From Bryopsis sp. KO-2023 (Eukaryota > Chlorophyta > Ulvophyceae > Bryopsidales > Bryopsidaceae), in NCBI GenBank assembly GCA_030272585.1, contig BSYQ01000006.1:4179001-4243000 (forward strand): DNA of 64,000 nucleotides, read 5' to 3'. Shown here one piece after another: positions 47,847 through 58,142 of this stretch. Position numbers and translations under genes: made by a program. Every line of letters begins with the position of its first letter. Position 1 is the first letter of the stretch. The notes below the pieces were generated by a model, which saw nothing but the letters and a program-made list of their open reading frames with translations, did no database searches and was not told the origin of the DNA.

Positions 47847-49661
47847 ATGGCTGCCGATACACCCGCCGCAATTATTGCGAGGTTGGAAGCGGAGGTAGCT
47901 CAAAAAGAAGAGGAGCTGCAGCACTTTACGTCGACCGCAGAGGAAGTGCTGCAGAACAATGAGGCCTTAACCCGGCAGCTCTCAGAGTTGAGTGACCGGA
48001 CGAAAGCAGCTGAGGCTGCGAAGGAGGCAGCGGAGAAAGCCAAGGATAAGGCGGAGGCGGAAAAGAAAGAAGCGGAGGACAAGACCAAGGTCTTGGAAGA
48101 AAAATTGGAAGCCATGAAGCTGAAAAAGCAAAGGTTCCAATCTCACATGATGGCTAACCATCGTGAGAATGACCTCCGTAAACAAGCTCTCGGGGGAATG
48201 GTGGATCGATTTACCGCGGTAGAGGAAACGCTGCAGCGAGCTGTAGCAACCGCGTGGAGTGCAGCAGCCAACAACCTTAAGAAGGAATTGGCAGAACAAG
48301 AGCTGCAGATCGATTTGCTGGGAGAGTCCCTCAGAGACGGCTCTGAAAAACTTCAAGTGCAGAGCGAAACAACGGACAAGATGCTGCGTTTGAACCCGGC
48401 GGTACCAGCACCACGGGTACGCGAAGAACTGGATCGCCAAGTCCAAGTTCTGTTGTCAAACGCAACACTTGATCTGGAACCGTCCAAGGACGATGATGCG
48501 GGAGGCTCAAGCAAGGGCAAGGGGAAAGGGAAAAACAAACGCCCAAGCTCGCCGTGTAGGGATGAAGATCCACACGGAAAGAGAAGGCGAGAGGACGGTG
48601 ACGATGAAGGTGGTGAGCCACCGAGGGATCGTATGCCTGGAGATGCAGCAAGAGCCAACTTGTTACTCAAGTTAAAGGCTGCCGCATTAAAGACTCCAGC
48701 ACCCTCACAACCAGCGCCAACAGTTCAGACTCCCGGAGATGAAGCTACCGCAATAGCACCGGGGGAGGACTTATTCGACATGAGAGAGGAGGAGCTTTTG
48801 GACTTGGATTTTAACGAAGAAATTGACTTCGGCAGTCCAGCTCCTAGGCTCGAAGGTCCTAGTTCTGAACTGGAGGACGGGGAAATAAGGAATGATGAAG
48901 GGCCAAGCCAGGTGACAGAGGTTCAGCGTGCGGTCCATCCACCGTTGGAGTTAGCTCCAACAGAAGCAGCACTTCGGGCTTTCCGAGAAAAGGTTAAGCT
49001 CAGGAGATTAAGGGCGGCTGCTCAGGACAAAGTGGATGCTGCACCCAGCGAAGTGAACCTGTCACGAGAGGATATCGAGGAGGCTTGCAACCCCATCACT
49101 GCGTCAGAGAAATGGCCGAAGGTCCAATATACGAACCCCAGGGACCGAGCCTTGCAAAATTACCGCGGCAACCGGCACTTCCACGAGTTGCCCATGTGCA
49201 TTTGGTGCGGGAGAAGCCCAATGCAAGCAAGTGCTCAGCGGCTGACGCAGAAGAAGTATTCCGTCCTTCCTTGTGGGTATCACCTCGTGTGTGATGCTCA
49301 TTGGTTGGCATACTCGATGCTGGGGCGCATCGTCACGGCGGTCCAAAAAGTCGCGGAAGTGGACAACAAGTCCATCGCCACCGTCTCCCCATTCTCTCTA
49401 CCTGCCCATATGTTGAAGCTGACACGCTCGACGTTCGAAGAAATCCCTCCGTTCCCGGCTGAGCACGAGAAGTTGCCACACTGCAACATGTGTGTGAAGC
49501 GGCAGCTCAAGGTGTCCGGCATCACAAGGGATCTGCCATTCCTAAAGTCCAAGAGGGTGGCTGCCGCATTTGATCCCTGTGTCCGGTATCGTGCAGTGCA
49601 GCAAGCGCATGCGCAGGAGCAGCGTGCTATCCAACAAGCGCAAGCGCCGGAACAGCGTTAA
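47847..49661 (+). CDS. ORF3 of A3: coiled-coil/RING-like protein
   Basis: 604 residues from the conserved MAADTP start; the frame is open 28 codons upstream but that part differs between copies and is unlikely to be used. The eight Cys/His ligands are unchanged. Pro to Ala near residue 182 and an altered C-terminal repeat (IQQAQAPEQR) are the main differences. A GT-rich 3' region follows to the LTR. Confidence 0.86.
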   Translation: MAADTPAAIIARLEAEVAQKEEELQHFTSTAEEVLQNNEALTRQLSELSDRTKAAEAAKEAAEKAKDKAEAEKKEAEDKTKVLEEKLEAMKLKKQRFQSHMMANHRENDLRKQALGGMVDRFTAVEETLQRAVATAWSAAANNLKKELAEQELQIDLLGESLRDGSEKLQVQSETTDKMLRLNPAVPAPRVREELDRQVQVLLSNATLDLEPSKDDDAGGSSKGKGKGKNKRPSSPCRDEDPHGKRRREDGDDEGGEPPRDRMPGDAARANLLLKLKAAALKTPAPSQPAPTVQTPGDEATAIAPGEDLFDMREEELLDLDFNEEIDFGSPAPRLEGPSSELEDGEIRNDEGPSQVTEVQRAVHPPLELAPTEAALRAFREKVKLRRLRAAAQDKVDAAPSEVNLSREDIEEACNPITASEKWPKVQYTNPRDRALQNYRGNRHFHELPMCIWCGRSPMQASAQRLTQKKYSVLPCGYHLVCDAHWLAYSMLGRIVTAVQKVAEVDNKSIATVSPFSLPAHMLKLTRSTFEEIPPFPAEHEKLPHCNMCVKRQLKVSGITRDLPFLKSKRVAAAFDPCVRYRAVQQAHAQEQRAIQQAQAPEQR

Positions 49662-49856
49662 GGAGGAGGGAAAAGGAGTTATCGTCGACCAAGTGTGTGC
49701 GTGCAGCAGCTGTCAGAGACGTCCGAGCAAGAGACAGGTCCAAGACAGTTGGGTGTGGGTATGGGAGTGGGTGAGTTTTGTGTTTGTGTTTTTGTGTTTT
49801 TGTTTTTCTTTGTGTTTTGGTGTGCGTGGGCGCCCACTTTTTGCGGGGGGGGCGTC

Positions 49857-50276
49857 TGTTAGTCTTTTAGCGCTATACGAGGTAGTTTGGGATAGAGCCG
49901 AGGGTGGCTGACGCATGTGGGTTCACGAGTAAGACAGATTAGACCCAGAGTTTGGGGCATGCGTCAGCGTACTACACTTAGGGGTACTTAAGAGGCCCAC
50001 TCGTTGTTTTGACATTCACTTTATTTTGTAAGAACTCGGGATTCGTGGGATTGGTGTGTTCCCGCTTGTGTGTGTGTTTGTGTGTGTGTGTGTTAAGTGT
50101 TTGCCTGACGCAATCACTTCCCAACCCAAGTGCTCTAGTAGCGTTCACAACCGCGCTAGCTAGAGAGTTGTCTAAACCAACAAACCCCACAAGTATACTT
50201 GCGTTAGCCAGCAAGTTATCACGAATCCAATCAACACAGCCGACCACTATTGCGTCACCCACAAGCTTCACTATCA
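49857..50276 (+). repeat. 3' LTR of A3 (420 bp)
   Basis: Reads identical to the 5' LTR of A3. The right flank is TTATT and then B2 pol sequence. Confidence 0.96.
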
Positions 50277-51507
50277 TTATTACTGCCCGCATTTGTAATG
50301 CTGACAGCAACTCCGGTCCTTCTTGCTGCAACTCGGGGTCACAGCGTCGCATTTTTAGGCGGTGTCGGCACCCATTTTGTAGAAGGGTGACCATCTTTCT
50401 TTTCCAATCAATGACGGGGTTATGTTGCTGCAACCAGGTCATTCCTAGGATAAGGTCATAGTTGCCCATGGTGATCTCATGTAGCACCTCCACGGAGGTA
50501 AACTGCCCTAGTGAGACCGTAGCTTCCAGCTGGCGACTGCTACATTCCGCAGTCTCTCCGTCAGCAAGAAGTACTTTCGTGGGATGCTGCGACTCGCTTG
50601 GGGTCACTTGGTTTTTAACCAACCATTCTTTGGATATGAAGTTGTTCGAGGCTCCAGAGTCGATCAGTATTTTGGCTTCTTTACCATCCACTGTTCCCAC
50701 AGTCACCAACATCCCTTTTTCAGCATTGGTGGCATTCCCTAGCCTCATAGGTCTGACAGGTTCCAGGCCTCCTTGAGAACCCCTAGTACAAAACTTCTCC
50801 ATCACCTCCAGTGTCCATCCACTTCCAAATATTGTGGGTTCCTGTTGGATACTCCCATTGGAAAAATTTCCTAGTTCCTCTCGTGGAACCACACATACAT
50901 CAGGCTCCTCTTGGGTCTGCCTGCTACTGCTATCAACAGGCTCCTCTTGGGTCCGCCTGCTACTGCTATCAACAGGCTCCTCTTGGGGCTCCTCTTGGGT
51001 CTGCCTGCTACTGCTATCAACAGGCTCCTCTTGGGTCCGCCTGCTACTGCTATCAACAGGCTCCTCTTGGGTCCGCCTGCTACTGCTATCAACAGGCTCC
51101 TCTTGGGTCTGCCTGCTAGTGTTATCAACAGGCTCCTCTTGGGTCCGCCTGCTACTTGACAGCACTTCTTTCTCTTCTTTCTGCAGATTCTTCACTCCCG
51201 CACATCCGGCTACACTTGACTCCAGATTATGCAATTTGTCTTCTTCCACGCGAGTGGCCACTACTGGCACTGCTCCCGTCACTTGTGGTGAGGCTACACT
51301 TTGTCCTCGTCCACTCTTTCGTCCTTGGTCTTCTGCGACATGCCATTCTGCAGCCGCCTCATAAGAGTGGCTACACCGGGCCACCTCTGCTTTACTACTG
51401 TCCTCTTTCGCCAAAAGTCGCAGGCCAGGAACCCCTCCGGTTCCCGGCCATTTTAGTTTTCCCGGCATTGGGCCTTCAAATGGCCCATCTTCCCACAACG
51501 GAAACAT
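50277..51507 (-). pseudogene. pol: Pol of B2, N-terminal part, split by A3
   Basis: Encodes the N-terminal extension with seven or so 12-residue repeats (one more than B1) and the protease (LIDSGASNNF), then runs into the A3 LTR, giving a spurious 509-aa open frame to 49978. Reverse transcriptase follows 10 kb to the left at 40182. Confidence 0.93.
50911..51153 (-). repeat. 36-bp coding tandem repeat in pol N-terminus of B2
   Basis: Same array as in B1 but one unit longer, in frame, consistent with slippage or unequal exchange. Confidence 0.9.
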
Positions 51508-52526
51508 CTTCGTCTCTCGGGTCGATCACGGCTGTTGCTGCGAGATCGATTTGGTACTGGGGTTCCTGACCTTGGTCTTCTTCGTTTCTGGTCCGCCCAG
51601 TGGACTCGTTTATGTTGGGTGCTCCCCATTTCCATTCGGTCTCCGCTGTAGTGCTGAGATGTAGCAGGAGTATAGTCGTAGGAGTAGTCCCGGTCCCTGC
51701 TCCTTCCTCGGCTGCCACTCCTGTGTCTGCTGCTACTTCGTCCCTTAGACTCTTCTCTTCGACGGCTCCCGCTTCTGCCCCTTTCTCGGCTTCGCCTGTA
51801 ATACTCCTGTGGTCCTTCCCATGTGGCCGCTAACTCCATAGCATGCTCGAGGTCTCGCGGAGCTTCTACCTCCACCTTCATTCGCAATCGCACATTCAAC
51901 CCCTCCAAATAACGGAAGAGTTTCTCCCCGGGATTGCTGTCCTCTATTTGCAGCATGAGGCGACGGAACCTATGCGTATAGTCGGCCACGGATGTCTCTC
52001 CTTGTCGCAGTTGCGCCCAATCCCTTCGGAAATTTCGATTTTCGTGAGCTCTTCCGAATTGTTGCCGTAGGTCTCTAATGAGAGCCTCCAACGTGCCCGG
52101 CAATGCTCTATCTCCAGCCACCGACGCTTCAAACCGAGCACGCCACCAGGTTCCTGCTGCACCTCTCAGGTTCCCTGCAGCAACCAACACCTGTTGCTGT
52201 GGGTCATGCGTAGCCGTCACTTCGAAATAAGTTTGAAGCTGGACTTGCCATTCGTTTAACGGCAAATCCCTTGGCTCTCCATGCCAGGTTTCTGGTGGAG
52301 TAGCACGAGCCCTATTCAGTGCAGGGGCCGGCTGTTGCTGCTGTTGCACCACTTGGTGAATCGCTTGTTGTAGCTGAGCATTCCTGTTAGCCTCTGCGTG
52401 GTCTGCCGTCTGTCGTAGATGTTGCAGTTCGCCTTGGAGCTGTAGTATCGTTTGCTGCATAGCTTGTAGGTCGAAGGCTGCAGCTGGGTCCCCCCCATGT
52501 TGCCCTTGCTCATTGTGGTCGGCCAT
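51453..52526 (-). CDS. gag: Gag polyprotein of B2
   Basis: Intact 357-residue Gag, apparently identical to B1 Gag: Gln-rich coiled coil, capsid-like domain, Arg/Ser-rich stretch, CCHC knuckle. It overlaps ORF0b upstream and pol downstream (-1 frame). It could still be expressed, but the B2 5' LTR promoter is split by element C. Confidence 0.92.
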   Translation of the reverse strand: MADHNEQGQHGGDPAAAFDLQAMQQTILQLQGELQHLRQTADHAEANRNAQLQQAIHQVVQQQQQPAPALNRARATPPETWHGEPRDLPLNEWQVQLQTYFEVTATHDPQQQVLVAAGNLRGAAGTWWRARFEASVAGDRALPGTLEALIRDLRQQFGRAHENRNFRRDWAQLRQGETSVADYTHRFRRLMLQIEDSNPGEKLFRYLEGLNVRLRMKVEVEAPRDLEHAMELAATWEGPQEYYRRSRERGRSGSRRREESKGRSSSRHRSGSRGRSRDRDYSYDYTPATSQHYSGDRMEMGSTQHKRVHWADQKRRRPRSGTPVPNRSRSNSRDRPERRRCFRCGKMGHLKAQCREN

Positions 52527-53010
52527 GGAGATATTGGTACAAACGGTGGCAAGCGTGATCAAGGCACGGTATGTATCGGATTACGTCTCCCACTTGCAAT
52601 CTAAAGTGTCCGTGGTAAGGGACTGGATAGTAGCCGTGCTGCCTCAATTCGTTCACGTGTCGGGCCAACTCTGCGCAATGAGGATTGCGGCACGGAACGT
52701 AGGTAACGGCAGGACCACCTGCACCTCGATGTCCTCCAAGGTAGAGTTCGTAGTGGTTGTGGAACGGTACAACCTCTAAATACTCCCGAGGTATATCCGG
52801 AACAGGATCTCCCCAACGGTTCACAATATCCACGTGGTAGCTGAGCTGCACTTGCGGCCTAGGCGGTTGTCCTTGCAGCACCGCTGGCAGCAATGGGTTG
52901 TTGACTTGAAAGTCCGGTAGCGGGTCGATAGGTGGGTTCACGTTAGCCAGTGGGTGTAACTCCGCAGCGGTAGGAGGTTCAGGGAGGTCCAGAGGGAATG
53001 GTGGATCCAT
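52510..53010 (-). CDS. ORF0b of B2 (166 aa, duplicated Cys/His module)
   Basis: Same protein as ORF0b of B1 with both Cys/His modules intact. See 24639-25139 for the architecture. Confidence 0.62.
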   Translation of the reverse strand: MDPPFPLDLPEPPTAAELHPLANVNPPIDPLPDFQVNNPLLPAVLQGQPPRPQVQLSYHVDIVNRWGDPVPDIPREYLEVVPFHNHYELYLGGHRGAGGPAVTYVPCRNPHCAELARHVNELRQHGYYPVPYHGHFRLQVGDVIRYIPCLDHACHRLYQYLHGRPQ

Positions 53011-53242
53011 ACAGTGTCGGGTTCAAAGAGAGCTCCCGCAACGGTTCCCTTACGGGCTCTTGCCTACGTTGGGTCGGCTCCTGCGGTGGAGGGGACGGCA
53101 ATCTTATCACCGTTTCTGGGAACCGCAAGGTGTGGGGTAGCGTAAACCTTCTCGGGTCTTCCTCGTGCTGTGTACTTCTTTCAGTCCTGCCCTCAACCGC
53201 ACGTTGTTCTGATTCCATCCACGGTCCAACTTGATCTAGCAC
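52979..53242 (-). CDS. ORF0a of B2 (87 aa)
   Basis: Same as ORF0a of B1; overlaps the ORF0b start by 32 bp. Confidence 0.42.
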   Translation of the reverse strand: MLDQVGPWMESEQRAVEGRTERSTQHEEDPRRFTLPHTLRFPETVIRLPSPPPQEPTQRRQEPVREPLRELSLNPTLYGSTIPSGPP

Positions 53243-53260
53243 AATCTTGTCGTGCCCTAA

Positions 53261-53272
53261 GCTCCGAAACCA
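53261..53272 (-). other. Primer-binding site of B2
   Basis: Minus-strand TGGTTTCGGAGC, one base from the LTR edge. Confidence 0.8.
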
Positions 53273-53273
53273 A

Positions 53274-53351
53274 TGTAACGAATGGACAGAACGGAAAGGA
53301 ATAACCCGAAGGATAATACTGCTTACAAGATGTTCTCAACAACATATATAC
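53274..53351 (-). repeat. 5' LTR of B2, inner part, split by element C
   Basis: The first 78 bp (+ strand) of the B LTR, ending ACATATATAC. The remaining part is at 63512-63660. The five bases TATAC (53347-53351 and 63512-63516) are present on both sides and fit a C target duplication; without it the two parts add to exactly 222 bp. Confidence 0.9.
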
Positions 53352-53370
53352 ATATATACATATATACATG
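53352..53370. repeat. AT-rich filler at the left junction of C
   Basis: Two extra copies of an 8-base ATATATAC-like unit continue the end of the B LTR and lead directly into C pol. This looks like templated filler from end joining and not like an integrase junction. Confidence 0.6.
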
Positions 53371-55700
53371 TCGATCATTTGAAACAGGTATTCGAGCGGT
53401 TACACAAACACAAGCTCTACGCGAAAGCGAGCAAGTGTGAAGTGGGGGTCAGCGAGACCGATTATCTGGGATATCATTTGTCAGGGAAAGGCCTGCAACC
53501 AATGAGTGATAAAGTGCGGGCTATTCAAGAATGGAAGGAGTTGAGCTCAGTTGGGGATGTGCGAAGTTTTCTGGGCATGGTATCTTACTATCGTAAGTTT
53601 ATACCAGAGTTTGCGCGGATTGCAGGACCCTTACATGATCTGATCAAAAAGAATCATGTGTGGACATGGGGGCCTATTCAGCGCGAAGCCTTCAGCAAAC
53701 TCAAGCAAAAGATCACCCGCACCCCCATACTTCTCCTACCCGATCCGCTTCTTAGGTACACCGTAATAACGGACGCATCAGGAACTGCATATGGAGCAGT
53801 TCTGTGTCAGGACCATGGAAAGGGGCTACAGCCAATAGCCTACCTTTCAAGACGATTAAAACCAGCTGAGACACGATATTCCGCATATGAGCGGGAGCTG
53901 GGGGCTGTAGCATATGCGCTCAGCCAATGGCGGCATTACCTCGAAGGAGCGCCTGGGGAGGTTACGGTTATGACAGACCATCAGCCGATAACCCACTTCA
54001 TGACCCAAGCTAAAATGTCGCGGACACAATCCCGATGGTATACGTCAGGGTATTTTGATTCCATCGATCCAAAAATCGTCTATGTGCCTGGTAAAGCCAA
54101 CGTACTGGCGGATGCGTTATCCCGAAGCCTTCCTGATTCACAGGATCAAATTCATGCTTTGTCCGCCTGGGTGGTGGATGAAGCGGATGCATGGAAGACC
54201 GCTATTGCAGCAGATCCAAAACTGCAAGCGGAAGTCGCGAAAATCCAAGAGGGTAAACCCACGAAACTTTCGTTCGAGGATGGCTGGTTGTATTATCAAG
54301 CAACTCCCACCTCAGACAAAGTACTAGTGGTTCCAAATGGATACCGGAAAAAGGTTATGGGGGAGTTCCATGATGTTCCGAGTGCTGGACACGCAGGTGC
54401 CGCCCGGACATCGGATGTGCTACAGCGATACTACTGGTGGAAAGGAGTAGGAAAGGATGTCCAAGCATATGTGCGGACATGTCCTGTCTGTCAGCGGACA
54501 AAAGCTGATACGACGAAGCAGAAAGGGCTTCTGCATCCACTCCCGATACCGACAACAAAGTGGGAACAGATCACCACTGACCTCGTGACTGATTTACCAA
54601 AGTCACGTGGGTTCACCGCCATCGCGGTATTTGTTGATCGGTTAACCAAGTACGTTCGCTTCGCACCCTGCACTAAGGAAATAACCGCCCCGGAATATGC
54701 TAAGTTGTTTGTGGACAAAATATACAAACACTATGGCCTCCCCAAAGTGATAATTTCCGATCGAGACCCCAGATTCACAAGTTCCTTCTGGCGGTCTTTA
54801 TTTTCACTTCTGGGAACCCAACTCCGAATGAGCACAGCCTACCACCCACAAACAGATGGGCAGTCAGAGGTTACTATTCGGGTGTTGGAAGACTTTTTGC
54901 GGCCTTATGTGGAGCGGTATCCAGACCGCTGGGTTGATTTCTTGGCGACAGCGGAATTTGCTGCCAACAACTCCCGCAATGTGTCAACCGGCTATGCCCC
55001 AGCACACTTGTTGTATGGGCAGCATATGGGACAAATTACCGTGCAGAAAAAGTTAACGGCGAAAGAAGAGTCCGAAATGGCAACCGAAATGGTGAAACGA
55101 ATGGACGAGCAACTGCAGCAGGCAAAGCAGCAGTATGCAACCGCACAAGAGCGGATGTGTGTCCAAGCGAACAAACGGCGGCGGGAAGTAATCTTCAAAG
55201 AAGGGGATGAAGTTTTGGTGCGGAGTACATTTATTCCGCTGCAATCCTTGCAAAAGATCCCACCAAAAATCCGCCGGAGGTTTGTCGGGCCATTCAAAGT
55301 GGACAAAGCGATATCCACAGTCGCTTATCGCCTGCAACTACCACCCCATTGGACTATTCATTCTACCTTCCATGTCTCCAAGCTGAAGGCATACAACCGC
55401 TTGTCAAAAGATGATGAGCGGGAGGTGGAACCTCCCGAAGGGGAGTTGGTGGATGGCGCCATTGAATATGAGGTCGAGCGTATTCTGCGGGATCGAGGCA
55501 CACCCAACCGTCGGGAGTACTTGATTCTGTGGAAGGGCTATGATTTGATGGAAGCCACCTGGGAGCCAGAAGCCCACCTGGCCAATGCCAGCGATATCTT
55601 GGCAGAGTATCTCAAAAACCGCACGCGCTTGCCGACCAAAGAGGAAATCCGCTCTAAGCGGGAAGAAAGGCGGACAAGGCGGCGGAAACAACCTCTTTAG
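53368..55700 (+). pseudogene. pol: Pol of element C, C-terminal part (RT end, RNaseH, IN, chromodomain)
   Basis: C coding sequence starts at about 53368 (HVDHLKQV, the segment just after the RT active site). The open frame upstream (from 53247) is B LTR and filler and is not part of the gene. It contains the RT thumb, RNase H (TDASGTAYG), integrase zinc finger (H..H, CPVCQR), catalytic blocks (TTDLVTD, SDRDPRFT, HPQTDGQSE), GPF module and chromodomain (YEVERIL, LWKGYD, WEPE). It has about 60-70 percent apparent similarity to A. No internal stop. It is separated from its N-terminal half by the inversion; about five codons between the halves appear lost. Confidence 0.92.
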
Positions 55701-56021
55701 ATGATACAGGTTGATATGGGGAAGGGAACGATGGTTGATGTGTTGGTATCAGTTCACCCATAATCAAATACATCTAAGAGCGAGCTACAGAGAGCTGAGT
55801 CAAGATAGCGAAGGTAATATCAAAGCGGGCTAGAACCTTGGATGAGACGACACTCAATAGAGGAAGTCTTCCATCAGTGACAAGTGAGTGACTCTATCAC
55901 TTGTATAAACTAGCTAGGCTGCAACCCTCCAGCCCTATTTCGTCAAAAGTTTACGCCGAGCGCACTGAACCTTCAGAAGCAACCGCCACCAGAGCAACAC
56001 ATTCAAAACATTTGCATAAAA
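55701..56021 (+). promoter_or_regulatory. pol-ORF3 intergenic region of C with TATA-like box
   Basis: 321 bp without a coding frame. TATAAA at 55904-55909 lies 118 bp before the ORF3 ATG, nearly the same distance as in family A although the surrounding sequence differs. Confidence 0.42.
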
Positions 56022-57902
56022 ATGTCTGGAACAGCCGAGCATTTGGAGCGACTCCGTCAGCAGAGGGATGAGTGGAAAGCAAAGGCAGAGGCCTTGGAAA
56101 CGGAGCTCGCGGAAGCCTTAGAATCTGGAACTGAGGCGGTGGAATCACATGCAAATGTGGCGGCGGATTACGAAAAATTACACAAGAAGCTTCAGGAGGG
56201 TGTGACAAAAAGAGATGAGCAGGAGGCGGAAATCTGTGAGCTGGCGGCGGAACTCCGGGAAGCAAAAGAGGAAAGGGCGGCGGAAAAAACTAAGCTGGAG
56301 GCGGATTGGACCAATCGATACCGGGCTCTTCAACAGCAGTTGAGTGATGCTCAAGTGAAAGCCCGCGGTGCGGAAGCGGAACTCAAGACTATCAAAAGAG
56401 AGTTATCCGCGCAAGAGGAAGAAAATTCCGCAAAGGATCAAGTAATTTCCGCGCGGAATCAAGAAATTTCCGCGAAAGCCAAGGAAATTACCCAGCTGAC
56501 CACCGATCTGGCCCTGTCCCGGAAAACAGCCACCAAAGCTCAGGCGGATACCGAATGGTATCACAAGGAGAATAAGCAGCTCATCAGTGAGGCGGAGAAA
56601 CGCTACCGCAACCTCGTCACGGTCCAAAAAGAGTTGGCAGCCACAAAAGCCGCTCTCGCCAAGGCGGAAAAGGGAGACGACTTCTGCAGCAGCACGACCG
56701 CCCGGGTGTTGATGTCAGAACTCGTCGCGTCCAAAGTTGAGGTCAACCGGCTTCGGGCCAACCTCATGGACATCCCGCAGTCACTCGCGAGTTTCTCACA
56801 CGGACTCGTGGGAGTACGGCTGGATACCGCGAAGGCGCAGGCGCAGTTGGTGCGAGACGGCCGGATAAAAGATCAGGTCGATATGCATAAGGTCAAGGAG
56901 ATCACCATCACGAACGTGGACCTTACGAAGGCGCACAATTTGGACCAAGTGAACGACTGGTTGAGCCGGATAGACGGGGCAGCGGAGAATATCTCAAAGC
57001 AATTGGCGAAACCACCCCAGAGTTCCCTTGACGATGACGACAACGAAGACGTCATAGCGGAAGAACCGACAGGTTCAAAACCACCGCTGAGCGCGGAGGA
57101 CACACAAACAAAAGCACTCGTCAAAGCAGCAATGCTCAAAGCACTCGCGGAGGCGGATGCGGAGAAAAAGAAAGCAGCCGCGGAGAAAAAGGCGGCCGCG
57201 GAAAAACAAAAAGCGGACGCGGAGAAAACACACGCGGAGAAAAAGGCGGCTGCGGAAAAACAAAAGGCGGACGCGGGAAAAACACACGCGGACGCGGGAA
57301 AACAAAAGAAGGCGGACGCGGAGAAAAAGACAACCGCCAAAACCAAGAAAGGGGAGCCGTCGACTCAGGCGGATGCGGAAAAAGTGAAGGAAGCGGAAAA
57401 AAAGGGCGCGGAGAAAAGCACCAAGCGGGGGAAGAAACGCACACGCGCGAAGGACGCGAAAGAGCTGCGTGCAGCGCTCAAGAAGATTAAAGGCACGCAC
57501 GATCCAGCACTCGCGGGAACGAAGTGCTATTACTGCGCGGGAACGCAACATGGTGTCGGGGTAAAAACCAGTTGTGGGGCACACTACGTTTGCCCTACAC
57601 ACTGGCCCCATCATCATGTAATGGATCGGGTCATCAATCGGTGGCTCGCGGATAAAACTATCCGGCCGCTCGATATGACCGCGGAGCATCTTCGCCTCGG
57701 GAAACGTGCGGAGGATTTTCTTCCGCTCCCATCGCTTCCATCCCCGGATACCACTGATCAGCTCACCTTACCATGTCAGGTGTGTCGGGTCAAATCCGCA
57801 GCCTTCCCTTCAAAAACCGGTGTCAAGGAGCTTGGATCCCGGCTGACATACATCCTACGAACGATGTGGGATCTCGAGGGCTTGGACTCGGAGACAGAGT
57901 GA
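56022..57902 (+). CDS. ORF3 of element C: coiled-coil protein with RING-like Cys/His array
   Basis: 626 residues, intact. Residues about 5-220 form a long coiled coil; 220-330 look more globular; 365-480 are a low-complexity Ala/Glu/Lys helix built from short AEKKAAAEKQKAD-like repeats, and a basic stretch follows. The C-terminal ligands are C502-x2-C505-x12-C518-x2-H521-x2-C524-x2-H527-x57-C585-x2-C588, the same pattern as A, with Trp after H527. No signal peptide or membrane segment. A 5' TATA-like box is noted separately. It is the only complete gene of C, since the inversion spared it. The function is unknown; a RING-like fold is an inference from ligand order. Confidence 0.85.
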   Translation: MSGTAEHLERLRQQRDEWKAKAEALETELAEALESGTEAVESHANVAADYEKLHKKLQEGVTKRDEQEAEICELAAELREAKEERAAEKTKLEADWTNRYRALQQQLSDAQVKARGAEAELKTIKRELSAQEEENSAKDQVISARNQEISAKAKEITQLTTDLALSRKTATKAQADTEWYHKENKQLISEAEKRYRNLVTVQKELAATKAALAKAEKGDDFCSSTTARVLMSELVASKVEVNRLRANLMDIPQSLASFSHGLVGVRLDTAKAQAQLVRDGRIKDQVDMHKVKEITITNVDLTKAHNLDQVNDWLSRIDGAAENISKQLAKPPQSSLDDDDNEDVIAEEPTGSKPPLSAEDTQTKALVKAAMLKALAEADAEKKKAAAEKKAAAEKQKADAEKTHAEKKAAAEKQKADAGKTHADAGKQKKADAEKKTTAKTKKGEPSTQADAEKVKEAEKKGAEKSTKRGKKRTRAKDAKELRAALKKIKGTHDPALAGTKCYYCAGTQHGVGVKTSCGAHYVCPTHWPHHHVMDRVINRWLADKTIRPLDMTAEHLRLGKRAEDFLPLPSLPSPDTTDQLTLPCQVCRVKSAAFPSKTGVKELGSRLTYILRTMWDLEGLDSETE

Positions 57903-58056
57903 GCGAGAGCGGAGCCAGAGCCAGAGAGTCAGAGCCGGACAGAGACAGTTTTTCCTTGGGGGTTTTCTTTTCTTTTCTTTTCTTTTCTTTTATTTTTCTT
58001 TCTTTTTGGGTTCTTCTACGGGTGTGGACACCCTTTGGGGGGGGGGGGGGAGTAGT

Positions 58057-58142
58057 TGATACGTTGTCGCACTCATTTTGCAGTACGAGTGTGTAGTACG
58101 GGTTAGTACGGGTTCTAGGGGGTTAAGTTCAGAGAGAACACC
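58057..58142 (+). repeat. 3' LTR of C, first 86 bp only
   Basis: TGATACG onward, matching the reverse complement of 63426-63511. It is preceded by a 14-base G-run and AGTAGT (polypurine tract). The 154 bp before the LTR (57903-58056) are noncoding and include repeated CTTTT units. The match stops within GAGAGAACACC, where minus-strand pol sequence begins. Confidence 0.93.

Larger units (their letters stand above)
40183..50276 (+). mobile_element. Element A3, complete Ty3/gypsy chromovirus (10,094 bp)
   Basis: Complete element with 420-bp LTRs, PBS, gag, pol and ORF3 all open. It is flanked by TTATT within pol of B2. Its two LTRs share a variant base (TTCACG near 40250 and 49922) that A2 lacks (TTCGCG), so each element carries its own matched LTR pair and the two insertions are independent. 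Confidence 0.97.

Noticed and set aside
49978-50276. B2 pol N-terminus running into a novel C-terminal tail (509-aa ORF)
   Set aside because: The tail is the A3 LTR read antisense; TTATT duplications prove insertion.
53247-53367. Upstream 40 codons fused to C pol, giving an apparent 817-aa gene from 53247
   Set aside because: This part is B2 LTR and filler sequence; homology to pol starts only at about 53368.
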